Counted from the stretch's first letter, positions 1-6,204 are shown. The stretch: 11,302 nt of DNA from Clostridium sp. CAG:1024 (GCA_000432015.1 HF985415.1:1-11302); one strand, 5' to 3'. Numbers and translations are program-made. Notes: generated by a model from the sequence alone, not told the origin.

Positions 1-67
1 ATGCGGCGCGCCGCTTCTTTGCGTGAACAGGAACAGGATCGGGATGACGGGCCTCTGCGTTTGTCAT
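1..67 (-). CDS. 5' end of a leftward gene cut by the window edge
   Basis: An ATG at 67-65 overlaps the TGA stop of the upstream glycosidase gene (66-64) as ATGA, the usual arrangement for translational coupling. A GAGG sequence lies 5 nt before the ATG. The frame stays open for 22 codons to the window edge and begins MTNAEARHPDPVPVHAKKRR. This stretch is polar, and its basic KKRR cluster would fit a cytoplasmic segment before a membrane helix, but too little is visible to name a family. That it is a real gene is inferred from the overlap and the open frame. Confidence 0.5.
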   Translation of the reverse strand, partial: MTNAEARHPDPVPVHAKKRRAA

Positions 68-1380
68 GCAGCCTCGCTGCCGCCGGAGATGGGCCTCCAG
101 TCGGTCACTTTCATTTTTTTCTCAAGAATGCGCCGCACGCTTTCGTCAATGCGGGCCTCGGACAGGATCCCGCTTTCCGCTGCATCCGTGAGCGAGGTCA
201 TGATCTTGTGCTGCAAATCGCTGCGCGGACCGCAGAGGATCAGATCGCCGCCCGCGAGGATGAAGCGCACAGCAGCTTCACCGACGTCATAGCGGGTGGT
301 CAGTCCGCCCATGCGGAAATCGTCACTCATGATGATGCCGGAAAAACCGCAGGTGTCGCGCAGCAGACCGGACATGATGGTCTGCGACATGGATGCGATG
401 TTGGCACTGTCAAGCTCGGGATAGAGAATGTGCGCAACGAGCACGGCGTCCACGCCCGCTTCGATGCCGGCGCGGAAAGGAATCAGCTCATAGTTTTCCA
501 ACTCTTCCAACGTCTTGTTGACGACGGGCGTTGTGGCATGCGTATCCTCCGTGGTCGCACCGTGGCCGGGGAAGTGCTTTGCCGTGGACAGGCAGGCGGC
601 GTCGTTCAACCCCTCGATGATGGAGCGGCCCATCTCCGCGGTGATGCTTGCGTCGCTGCTGATGATGCGTGTGGTCAAAAATGTCTGCATGGGTTCTTCC
701 GCAACGTCCAGTACGGGGGCAAGGTTCATGTTGATGCCGACCCCGCGCAGTTTCGTACCGACGGTGTAGAATTGTTCATAGGCAAGGTCGGGGCTGTTAT
801 TTTTGCCGAGCGTGTTGGCGGAAACGGGCGCAGAAGGCCACTTGAAGCGCTGCACGCGTCCGCCCTCAACGTCGATGCTGACAAGAAAGGGAACGTCCGT
901 CGGGTTGAGCTGGGCAAGCCTGCCGGTGAGCAGCGCGGCCTCGCTGAAGCCGCCGTCGGCTGCGGTGCGGTCGATGTTTGCGCCGTAGAGAACGATGTTG
1001 CCGACGTGGTACTGCGAAAGTATGGAGCGGAACTCTTCGTTGGGACTGGCAGTTCCGGAGAATCCGAACATGACGAGTTGGCCGAGCTTGTCCTGCAAGG
1101 ACATACCGGCAAGATAGTCGTCAAGCAGCGTCTCCGTGGGTACGGCTTGCGGTTCGGACGCGGGCGTTGCAGTTGCTGCGGCGGGCACGGCGGCGGATGC
1201 GTCGGTCGCGGGCGTGGCTTCCGGTGCAGCGTTATCGTCCGGGGTGTTGACGGCGGACGCCGCGCTCACGGGCGTCGGTTCGGGAGGAAAGATCGCGCGC
1301 ACGGCGAAGCGTATGCCAACCACAAGCAGCGCAAAGACGGCAAGCGTCAGCAGCATCCATTTCAAAGATTTACCAAGCAA
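64..1380 (-). CDS. Membrane-anchored family 3 glycoside hydrolase, NagZ-like beta-N-acetylhexosaminidase
   Basis: This 438-residue protein probably removes terminal N-acetylglucosamine from peptidoglycan fragments outside the membrane. Residues 9-30 form one hydrophobic segment after a short basic start, with no lipobox cysteine, so it should be an uncleaved anchor or signal. An Ala/Pro/Thr-rich linker follows (about 33-80). The catalytic domain covers about 85-425. It shows SIDVEGGRVQRF (168-179), KHFPGHG (268-274) followed by D279-T-H281, matching the Asp-His dyad loop of NagZ enzymes, and an SDD motif (352-354) that carries the nucleophilic aspartate. The predicted start is TTG at 1380; GGGGG lies 6 nt upstream, and an ATG a little further upstream is out of frame. 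It has its own consensus promoter at 1419-1447, and its stop overlaps the next gene. Family is firm; the exact substrate is inferred. Confidence 0.9.
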   Translation of the reverse strand: MLGKSLKWMLLTLAVFALLVVGIRFAVRAIFPPEPTPVSAASAVNTPDDNAAPEATPATDASAAVPAAATATPASEPQAVPTETLLDDYLAGMSLQDKLGQLVMFGFSGTASPNEEFRSILSQYHVGNIVLYGANIDRTAADGGFSEAALLTGRLAQLNPTDVPFLVSIDVEGGRVQRFKWPSAPVSANTLGKNNSPDLAYEQFYTVGTKLRGVGINMNLAPVLDVAEEPMQTFLTTRIISSDASITAEMGRSIIEGLNDAACLSTAKHFPGHGATTEDTHATTPVVNKTLEELENYELIPFRAGIEAGVDAVLVAHILYPELDSANIASMSQTIMSGLLRDTCGFSGIIMSDDFRMGGLTTRYDVGEAAVRFILAGGDLILCGPRSDLQHKIMTSLTDAAESGILSEARIDESVRRILEKKMKVTDWRPISGGSEAA

Positions 1381-1418
1381 AGGGAACCCCCATCCTTTAT
1401 TCAGAATAATACAACTCT

Positions 1419-1447
1419 ATTATATGTAATCCGGGCATATTTTTCAA
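1419..1447 (-). promoter_or_regulatory. Sigma-70/SigA promoter of the NagZ-like gene
   Basis: Read leftward, TTGAAA (1447-1442) is followed by exactly 17 bp and then a perfect TATAAT (1424-1419). The predicted transcript start is near 1412, giving a leader of about 30 nt before the TTG start. The promoter stands back to back with the tRNA promoter at 1475-1503, with 27 bp between the two -35 boxes. Confidence 0.8.
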
Positions 1448-1474
1448 CCATGGCGCTTTCCTTGAAAAAAAGAC

Positions 1475-1503
1475 TTGCAACGGAGAGCAAACTAATGTAA
1501 AAT
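1475..1503 (+). promoter_or_regulatory. Sigma-70/SigA promoter of tRNA-Val
   Basis: TTGCAA (1475-1480), a 17-bp spacer and TAAAAT (1498-1503) lie just upstream of the tRNA. The predicted transcript start near 1510 would leave only a few bases of 5' leader for RNase P to remove. Confidence 0.75.
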
Positions 1504-1514
1504 AATCCATGTTC

Positions 1515-1591
1515 GGGGATGTAGCCCAGCTGGTCAGAGCGCTTCGCTCACATCGAAGAGGTCGGGGGTTCGAGCCCCTCCATCCCCACCA
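1515..1591 (+). tRNA. tRNA-Val (anticodon CAC)
   Basis: The 77-nt sequence folds as a full cloverleaf. The acceptor arms GGGGATG (1515-1521) and CATCCCC (1581-1587) pair perfectly. The anticodon stem CTTCG/CGAAG encloses the loop CTCACAT, giving anticodon CAC, which reads GUG (valine). The T arm has the TTCGAGC loop and the variable loop is AGGTC. The D stem GCCC/GAGC has one mismatch. The discriminator base A and the CCA tail are encoded. The gene stands alone, with its own promoter and terminator. Confidence 0.95.
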
Positions 1592-1592
1592 T

Positions 1593-1633
1593 AAGCCCGC
1601 CGTAGTTTCGACAGAATCACGACGGGCTTTTTT
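1593..1633 (+). terminator. Rho-independent terminator of tRNA-Val
   Basis: AAGCCCGCCGT (1593-1603) pairs with ACGACGGGCTT (1619-1629) in an 11-bp stem with one C-A mismatch. The stem merges into a run of six T (1628-1633). It starts right after the CCA end of the tRNA. Confidence 0.85.
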
Positions 1634-1718
1634 GTTATGTATTGTTTAACAGGCTGCAAGATGATTAAGCGATTTCGATAAGCCGGATGATGACAATAAT
1701 TCAAACGGAGAAATTGCA

Positions 1719-1787
1719 ATGCGGTTGGATGGAAATATCATTGAGATTGGTTCCTGGAATAAACCGTATGAAGAAAAGGATCTATAA
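1719..1787 (+). pseudogene. Tiny open frame, possible small peptide or 3' remnant of a lost gene
   Basis: ATG at 1719 opens 22 codons to TAA at 1785-1787, ending GSWNKPYEEKDL. The frame is open upstream to 1665 without another ATG, adding an Asp/Asn-rich stretch. A GGAG lies 8 nt before the ATG, so translation is possible. The composition reads like the acidic, lysine-containing tail of an ordinary protein rather than random sequence. It sits in AT-rich DNA just downstream of a tRNA, a common place for insertion and later decay. I recognise no family. It may simply be chance. Confidence 0.25.
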
Positions 1788-1990
1788 GCTCAATCGCTTC
1801 CGGCTTGCCGTCACGGTTTGAACGCTTGCTTTACTCCCGCTTTGCGGATCGGGGATCGTCGGATCGCATGGAATAACGGTGTTTGTGCGTTGTGCCTGCG
1901 GATTCTTTTGCGCGATCGCGGCGTTTACAGGGAGAGCTGACGGGGCGCCGGATAAAACACTGTTGCAGATGTTGCTTCCTATATAACATG

Positions 1991-2025
1991 GGGGACGCCG
2001 CTTGTCGATTTGTCAACGGCGCCCC
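1991..2025. terminator. GC-rich hairpin downstream of the DUF4173-like gene, possible weak terminator
   Basis: GGGG (1991-1994) and CGCCG (1996-2000) pair with CGGCG (2017-2021) and CCCC (2022-2025), leaving one bulged A at 1995. The hairpin lies about 45 nt past the stop of the leftward gene. Neither side has a proper T run: rightward the sequence continues with CATAGTTTT, leftward with CATGTTATATA. It is thus at best a weak terminator or an mRNA 3' end stabiliser. Confidence 0.35.
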
Positions 2026-2070
2026 TCATAGTTTTACAAAAGAGAATCGGGTCGTTTCGGCCGGCCGCGG

Positions 2071-3327
2071 TCACAGACCCGTGTTGTATCGCAGAATGAT
2101 CGAAGCCCAGTTCGGGATGTTCAGGCAGACGTACCAGAGCAGGAGCGTCATCGCGCCGACGCGCAGCAGCGGCAGAGACGTCTTTTTGAGCCGAACGGCG
2201 CAGAGCACGAGCAGCGCGGCGAGATAGGCCATGAACCAAAGCGGGAGAATGCGCAGCATGGTGAGTCCGTAAGCGCTGATGTACAGCAGCAGGCGGATCA
2301 CGGCGGAGGCGAGCAGCAGCCCCGTGGAGACAAGCAGCAGTATCTGCATGACGAGCCCCGCACGGCTCGGCTTTGCATAGCGCAGCGTCAGACCGAACAG
2401 CGTGATGTTGATGCACATGACCGTGATAAGCTGGAAAAAACCTTCCCGCGCATAGAGCGAATAGGTTGCTCCCTCCGGCAGCCGTCCGCCGAACAGGTAG
2501 CGGAACTGCACGACGCCGTAGGCCGCATAGGCCAGCAGCAGCAGCCCCGTGATCACGAGGAGCGTTGCAGGCGGCCAGACCGCGTCACGGTACTTCCATG
2601 TGAGACGCTTGCCGAACAGAGCGTTATCGAACAGCGAGTAAAACAGCAGCGCAGTAAAGCATATGCGCAGCAGCGTCCAAAGCACACGCCAGACGTCGTC
2701 GAGAGAAACATCCTGCAGCGGACCGGACAGCAGCGCTTCCATGCCCGCATCCGCGCTCGAGAGAAGCAGCAGCACGATGACGAGCAGCGGAATACCGATG
2801 ACGAGCCCGAGCAGGACCGGCAGCGTGTTTTCCCGTTTTTTTCGCAGCGAGCCCAGCGCGGAGAATGCACGCGGGATTGCGGAAAAGGGCTTGACGAACC
2901 AGCCGAGAAAGAAGGCGGGCAGCAGTACGCCCTCGCGCTGTACAGGCGGGTTTTCCTGCGTGAAAACAAGACTCAGCATGAGCAGGCACGGCACGAACAG
3001 CGTGTTCAGCACAGCGAGCGTATCCTGTCCGTGGTGCAGCGTGTCCAGCAGCATAATGGCGACGGTCCCGCCAAAGAGCAGACAGGCATAGCGGTTTGCG
3101 AGGACGGCCTTTCGGTTGAATGCAAGGTAGACGATCAGCGCAACGCCCCAGAATGCCCAGAACCATTCGGCCGTATTCTCGGAAGCGTCAAAAAAGACGC
3201 GGAACGCAATGCCGATGGCAAGTGCACCGAGCAGAAGCCAACGCTCCGCAGCCGTAACGGGCGGCTTTTCGGCGGCAGGCGCGGAAGAGACGGGAGCGGA
3301 AAGCCTTTCAGGCGGTCTCTGTTCCAT
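2071..3327 (-). CDS. Polytopic membrane protein, DUF4173-like
   Basis: This 418-residue protein has a proline-rich, probably cytoplasmic start (about 1-30) followed by roughly ten hydrophobic helices, among them a long run near the middle (PVLLGLVIGIPLLVIVLLLL). The segment YAREGFFQLITVMCIN is typical of the DUF4153/DUF4173 group of membrane proteins, whose function is unknown. I chose ATG 3327 because AAGGAGG (3334-3340) lies 6 nt upstream of it; a start at 3345 would lie upstream of this site. The first 20 bases overlap the end of the Xre regulator gene in another frame, so translation is probably coupled. It is the last gene of a three-gene operon. Family assignment is from memory of the motif; the membrane nature is certain. 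Confidence 0.8.
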   Translation of the reverse strand: MEQRPPERLSAPVSSAPAAEKPPVTAAERWLLLGALAIGIAFRVFFDASENTAEWFWAFWGVALIVYLAFNRKAVLANRYACLLFGGTVAIMLLDTLHHGQDTLAVLNTLFVPCLLMLSLVFTQENPPVQREGVLLPAFFLGWFVKPFSAIPRAFSALGSLRKKRENTLPVLLGLVIGIPLLVIVLLLLSSADAGMEALLSGPLQDVSLDDVWRVLWTLLRICFTALLFYSLFDNALFGKRLTWKYRDAVWPPATLLVITGLLLLAYAAYGVVQFRYLFGGRLPEGATYSLYAREGFFQLITVMCINITLFGLTLRYAKPSRAGLVMQILLLVSTGLLLASAVIRLLLYISAYGLTMLRILPLWFMAYLAALLVLCAVRLKKTSLPLLRVGAMTLLLWYVCLNIPNWASIILRYNTGL

Positions 3328-3535
3328 GTGATTCCTCCTTAACATAGGCGAGTATGTCGGACGGTTGACAGTCCAGCGCGTTACAGATGCCGTCGAGCGT
3401 GGAAAAGCGGATCGCGCGGCATTTGTTGTTTTTGAGGATCGAGAGATTGGCGAGCGAGATGTCTACCCGCTCCGACAGCTCGGACAGTGACATTTTGCGT
3501 TTTGCGAGCATGACGTCAAGATTGACCTGGATCAT
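3308..3535 (-). CDS. Small Xre-type helix-turn-helix transcriptional regulator (YozG-like)
   Basis: This 75-residue protein is little more than one Cro/CI-type DNA-binding domain. Residues 14-40 (KMSLSELSERVDISLANLSILKNNKCR) form the helix-turn-helix, and FSTLDGICNALDCQPSDIL (44-62) closes the domain, as in the short regulators found beside DUF2975 genes. The start at 3535 is set by AAGGAGG (3542-3548) 6 nt upstream; the frame is open much further upstream, but only as a shadow of the membrane protein gene. It follows the DUF2975 gene by 11 nt and overlaps the DUF4173-like gene by 20 nt. Its likely role is to repress or adjust its own operon, perhaps under control of its membrane neighbours; that is inference from context. 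Confidence 0.88.
   Translation of the reverse strand: MIQVNLDVMLAKRKMSLSELSERVDISLANLSILKNNKCRAIRFSTLDGICNALDCQPSDILAYVKEESHGTETA
3334..3340 (-). promoter_or_regulatory. Ribosome binding site that sets the DUF4173-like start
   Basis: A perfect AAGGAGG read leftward lies 6 nt before ATG 3327, inside the coding region of the Xre regulator. It rules out the more upstream in-frame start at 3345. Confidence 0.8.
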
Positions 3536-3541
3536 AGCGCG

Positions 3542-3548
3542 CCTCCTT
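3542..3548 (-). promoter_or_regulatory. Ribosome binding site of the Xre regulator, fused to the preceding stop codon
   Basis: AAGGAGG read leftward lies 6 nt before ATG 3535. The TAA stop of the DUF2975 gene (3549-3547) supplies its first two A residues, so ribosomes finishing the first gene end on the site that starts the second. secA and prfB show the same TAAGGAG junction. Confidence 0.8.
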
Positions 3549-4026
3549 ATACCGTGAGATCGTTTTCCTGCTTGTAGGCGACCGCGCGGGCAAAAACCCT
3601 GCTCAGTACGATCGAAAACAGGCCGCACATGCCGATGGGCAGTGAGGCGAGCACCGCAAGCGGCACGGGCCAGAATACAAGCGTGAGAAGACACAGCGCC
3701 GTGATGCAGAGCGCCGTGATCCCCATGCGGCGAAACGCCGCGACGTTCCATTCCACAAAGGGATCGCTTTCGAGGGTCTGCATCATGCGGTAGAGCGTGA
3801 GGCCGATGTACTCCGCACCGGCGAGCGAGAGCAGCATTGCGGCATAGGACGCGGCGAGCTGCCACCTCTGCATTCCGCCGCCGTCCCACCAGTGGACGAA
3901 TTCGCTCACGACGAGTGTCGTTGCATACACGCCGAGCGCAAGTCCCAGCAGCATACCCATGACGATCAGCACGCGCACAAGCAGATTCAGACGCTTCGGA
4001 TGTTTTGCTTTGATCGTATCCATCAT
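3547..4026 (-). CDS. DUF2975 family membrane protein (YoaS-like)
   Basis: This 159-residue protein has four hydrophobic segments (about 14-38, 58-79, 101-120 and 122-142). Between helices two and three it carries DPFVEWNVAAFRRMG (88-102), and it ends with KQENDLTV; both are hallmarks of DUF2975. The function of the family is unknown. In Bacillus and clostridia these proteins are regularly encoded beside a tiny Xre regulator, as here, which suggests that the membrane protein senses something or restrains the regulator. Translation starts at ATG 4026 (GGAG 5 nt upstream) or at the adjacent ATG 4023. It is the first gene of the operon and lies behind a consensus promoter. Confidence 0.88.
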   Translation of the reverse strand: MMDTIKAKHPKRLNLLVRVLIVMGMLLGLALGVYATTLVVSEFVHWWDGGGMQRWQLAASYAAMLLSLAGAEYIGLTLYRMMQTLESDPFVEWNVAAFRRMGITALCITALCLLTLVFWPVPLAVLASLPIGMCGLFSIVLSRVFARAVAYKQENDLTV

Positions 4027-4056
4027 TCTATCTCCGTTTTAATCAGTACGCATATT

Positions 4057-4069
4057 TCGGGAGCCCCGA
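4057..4069. repeat. Short palindrome at the 5' end of the DUF2975 operon transcript
   Basis: TCGGGAGCCCCGA is a 5-bp dyad around a 3-nt centre. It falls just downstream of the predicted transcript start (about 4071), so it could be an operator or a small 5' mRNA hairpin. Confidence 0.35.
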
Positions 4070-4077
4070 TACAGGTC

Positions 4078-4106
4078 AGTATACGCTATGGTTTATCGTT
4101 TGTCAA
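4078..4106 (-). promoter_or_regulatory. Sigma-70/SigA promoter of the DUF2975-Xre-DUF4173 operon
   Basis: A perfect TTGACA (4106-4101), a 17-bp spacer and TATACT (4083-4078) read leftward. Predicted transcript start is near 4071, giving a 45-nt leader before ATG 4026. A near-consensus promoter like this is usually strong unless repressed, which fits control by the encoded Xre protein. Confidence 0.85.
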
Positions 4107-4128
4107 TAAATATTATTCGTTTAACGAT
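4095..4128. promoter_or_regulatory. Candidate operator: inverted ATCGTT/AACGAT half sites over the -35 box
   Basis: ATCGTT (4095-4100) and AACGAT (4123-4128) are inverted copies flanking and abutting the -35 box. The second is part of the 9-bp palindrome CGTTTAACG (4118-4126), and CGTTT recurs at 4097-4101. Position and symmetry suit a repressor of the Xre type. No binding evidence exists here, so this is inference. Confidence 0.35.
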
Positions 4129-4133
4129 GAAAA

Positions 4134-4152
4134 TTTTCTGTAAAACAGAAAA
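4134..4152. repeat. 19-bp palindrome upstream of the DUF2975 operon promoter
   Basis: TTTTCTGTAAAACAGAAAA has perfect 8-bp arms around AAA. It lies 28 bp upstream of the -35 box and downstream of the terminator of the neighbouring kinase operon. It may be a second operator, an AT-rich upstream promoter element, or a back-up hairpin for readthrough from the kinase gene. Confidence 0.4.
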
Positions 4153-4171
4153 GTTAAATGAGTTGCGCAAC

Positions 4172-4200
4172 AAAAATACCCGCAGAGAAAACTCTGCGGG
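4172..4200 (-). terminator. Rho-independent terminator of the secA-prfB-kinase operon
   Basis: Read leftward, CCCGCAGAG (4200-4192), a TTTT loop and CTCTGCGGG (4187-4179) form a perfect 9-bp stem, followed by TATTTTTG. It begins 27 nt after the kinase stop codon. Confidence 0.92.
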
Positions 4201-4227
4201 CCGTTGTGCGGTTTGAAGATGGACGGA

Positions 4228-5058
4228 TCAGCGCACGCGGAAGACTGTGCGCTTGCACTTGCCTTCGATCACGTCGGAGATGCGGTTGCCTGCGCGCGCG
4301 ATCATGACGGTCGTGCCGTTCATGACGGGACGGCGAATGAAGTCGAGCTTCGCGCGTGCGCCGTTTGCGCCTGCCCGGCTTGCGCCGATGCAGCTCTTTT
4401 GCAGCTCGGTCATGGCGTCCAGCACCTCGTAGACGTCTTTGCCCTCGACCGCGTCAACGAGCGTCGAGGGGTCGTGCGGGTCGCGATAGATGCCGTCCGC
4501 GCTTGTGAAGATGACGAGATAGCGCGCATGCACGAGGTCGCAGATTACGGACGCCGTCTCGTCGTTATCCACGCACTCGACAACATGATGCTCCGGCGTT
4601 TCGCGGTATTTTGCAAGCTCCATTTTGCGGATCTCGTCCACGCTCACGGGATCGTTGTAGTTTACGATCGGAATCGCGCCCTGCTCCGCGCAGCGCAGTA
4701 GGAAACCGCGGATGTGCGCGCATTTCTCCTCGTCGTTGAAATGCGTGTGCTCGACGAGCAGCTGCCGCACCGAGTAGCAATGCGGGATATAGCGGCGGTA
4801 TTCGCCGATCAGAATCGCCTGCCCCTGCGCAGCATAGTCCGCCTTGATCTCCTGCGGGTCGCCGGTCAGCTCACGGCCGTGGCGGCGGATGTAGTCGAGC
4901 CGACCGATCTCCGTTGCACCGCTCGAGACCCAGATCATGCCTGGGCGCAGCTCGCCGCCGAGCCGCGCGATGATGTTGTAGTCGATGTCGCGGTCCTCTT
5001 TGCGGATGAGCGCCATGGAGCCGATCTTGCCGACGAGTTCATAGTCAAATTTGGTCAT
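4228..5058 (-). CDS. Amino-acid kinase family protein, glutamate 5-kinase-like, no PUA domain
   Basis: This 276-residue protein has the amino-acid kinase fold. It shows a KIGS loop (11-14), VSSGATEIGR (44-53), IPIVNYNDPVS (129-139), DNDE (164-167), TSADGIYRDP (185-194) and a GANGARAKL segment (230-238) at the place of the phosphate-binding lysine. These match glutamate 5-kinase (ProB), which phosphorylates glutamate as the first step to proline. Two things differ: the C-terminal PUA domain of long ProB is absent, and about 20 extra residues separate NYND from DNDE, two motifs that shape the substrate site. No proA lies nearby. ATG 5058 follows GGAAGG by 8 nt and sits 32 nt after prfB, so it is probably cotranscribed. 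A uridylate kinase-like or carbamate kinase-like role cannot be ruled out. Fold sure, substrate unsure. Confidence 0.8.
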   Translation of the reverse strand: MTKFDYELVGKIGSMALIRKEDRDIDYNIIARLGGELRPGMIWVSSGATEIGRLDYIRRHGRELTGDPQEIKADYAAQGQAILIGEYRRYIPHCYSVRQLLVEHTHFNDEEKCAHIRGFLLRCAEQGAIPIVNYNDPVSVDEIRKMELAKYRETPEHHVVECVDNDETASVICDLVHARYLVIFTSADGIYRDPHDPSTLVDAVEGKDVYEVLDAMTELQKSCIGASRAGANGARAKLDFIRRPVMNGTTVMIARAGNRISDVIEGKCKRTVFRVR

Positions 5059-5090
5059 GGGAAGCGCCTTCCTGCGGGGGAGCGTCCGCC

Positions 5091-6191
5091 TCAGGACTGC
5101 ACGAGGTACGCGCTGATGAAGGGATCGAGCGCGCCGTCCATAACGGCCTGAATGTTGCCGGTCTCAACGCCGGTGCGGTGATCCTTGACGAGCGTATAGG
5201 GCTGGAACACATAGGAGCGGATCTGGCTGCCCCATTCGATCTTCTTCATTTCACCCTTGATGTCCGCCATCTGCTGTTCGCGTTCGCGCTCCTGCAATTC
5301 GATGAGCTTGCCGCGGAGCATGCGCATCGCTGTCTCTCGGTTTTGAATCTGGCTGCGCTCGTTCTGGCACTGCACCACGATACCCGTCGGCAGATGCGTG
5401 ATGCGGATCGCGGAGCTGGTCTTGTTGACGTGCTGCCCGCCTGCGCCGCTCGAACGGTAGGTATCGACGCGCAGATCGTCCGGATCGATCTTGACGTCCG
5501 CGGTATCGTCGTCGAAGATCGGGGTCACGTCCAGCGAGGAGAAAGAGGTGTGGCGGCGTCCGGACGCATCGAAGGGAGAAATGCGCACAAGACGGTGCAC
5601 GCCCTTTTCGGCCTTGAGGTAGCCGTAAGCATTTTCACCGGAAACCTCAAAGGTCACGGACTTGACGCCCGCGTCGTCGCCGTCGAGCAGGTCAAGTTCG
5701 CGGACCGTCCAGCCGCGGCTCTCGCAGTAGCGGGTGTACATGCGGTACAGCATCTCCGTCCAGTCCTGCGCCTCCGTGCCGCCTGCGCCCGCGTGGAGCG
5801 AAAGCACCGCGTCGCAGCTGTCATACGGTCCCTTGAGCAGCAACTCGAGCTTCAGCGCCTGCACCTTTTCGGAAAAGGCGGCAAGCTCCTTTTTGAGATC
5901 CTCGACGAGCGATTCGTCGTCCTCTTCTTCCGCCATCTCAACGAGCGTCTCGAGATCGTCGCCCATGGAAACAAGCTTTTCGAAGCGGTTGATCTTCGCC
6001 TGCAGCATTTTTGCCCGCTGGTTCACCTTATTGGCGGCGTCCACATCGTTCCAAAAATCCGCGGCGCCCATCTGATCCTCGAGCTCTTTGAGCTCTGCCT
6101 TCAGCGCGTCGGGCTTGATGGACTGTTCGGCTTCACGCAGCTTTCCGAGCTGCTCTTGGATCTGTTGTTTGTATTCATCCAGTACGATCAT
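5091..6191 (-). CDS. prfB: Peptide chain release factor 2 (RF2)
   Basis: RF2 recognises UGA and UAA in the ribosomal A site and triggers release of the finished protein. The 366-residue product has the coiled N-terminal domain (to about 110), GAGGTEAQDW (136-144), the stop-codon-reading SPF tripeptide (205-207) and the catalytic GGQ loop (251-253). Length is normal. The gene is one uninterrupted frame from ATG 6191; the in-frame UGA and +1 frameshift site found near codon 25 in Escherichia coli and Bacillus subtilis is absent. AAGGAG (6206-6201) lies 9 nt before the ATG, and its first two bases belong to the secA stop codon, so translation is tightly linked to secA. Confidence 0.97.
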   Translation of the reverse strand: MIVLDEYKQQIQEQLGKLREAEQSIKPDALKAELKELEDQMGAADFWNDVDAANKVNQRAKMLQAKINRFEKLVSMGDDLETLVEMAEEEDDESLVEDLKKELAAFSEKVQALKLELLLKGPYDSCDAVLSLHAGAGGTEAQDWTEMLYRMYTRYCESRGWTVRELDLLDGDDAGVKSVTFEVSGENAYGYLKAEKGVHRLVRISPFDASGRRHTSFSSLDVTPIFDDDTADVKIDPDDLRVDTYRSSGAGGQHVNKTSSAIRITHLPTGIVVQCQNERSQIQNRETAMRMLRGKLIELQEREREQQMADIKGEMKKIEWGSQIRSYVFQPYTLVKDHRTGVETGNIQAVMDGALDPFISAYLVQS

Positions 6192-6204
6192 GCGTTCGTT
6201 CTCC

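Larger units (their letters stand above)
1634..2070. other. Stretch without a convincing gene
   Basis: These 437 bases lie between the tRNA terminator and the stop of the leftward DUF4173-like gene. The first 150 or so are visibly richer in A and T than the rest of the window. They hold one tiny open frame (1719-1787) that may be a gene remnant. Two overlapping frames of about 60 and 110 codons in 1831-2227 show no recognisable protein and no good ribosome binding site. A GC-rich hairpin sits at 1991-2025. I see no insertion-sequence ends and no direct repeat of the tRNA 3' end that would mark an attachment site. Confidence 0.6.

Noticed and set aside
1..1500. 499-codon open frame on the + strand
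   Set aside because: It lies antisense to the NagZ-like gene, whose motifs are unmistakable. Its translation is low in hydrophobic order and rich in Gly, Arg and Cys, as expected for a shadow in GC-rich DNA.
1534..1719. 61-codon frame on the - strand containing GGDGGARTPDL
   Set aside because: It runs antisense across the tRNA-Val gene. The GGARTPDL string is a well-known false protein arising from tRNA antisense sequence.
1515..2070. Integrated element with attachment sites next to tRNA-Val
   Set aside because: I found no integrase gene and no second copy of the tRNA 3' end, so only the weaker remnant idea is kept.
1831..2227. Overlapping frames of 61 codons (- strand) and 114 codons (+ strand)
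   Set aside because: Neither has a ribosome binding site or recognisable motif. The + strand frame runs into the DUF4173-like gene antisense.
3536..3889. 118-residue N-terminal extension of the Xre regulator
   Set aside because: It overlaps the DUF2975 gene in another frame and reads as basic, low-order sequence. A perfect ribosome binding site sits before ATG 3535.
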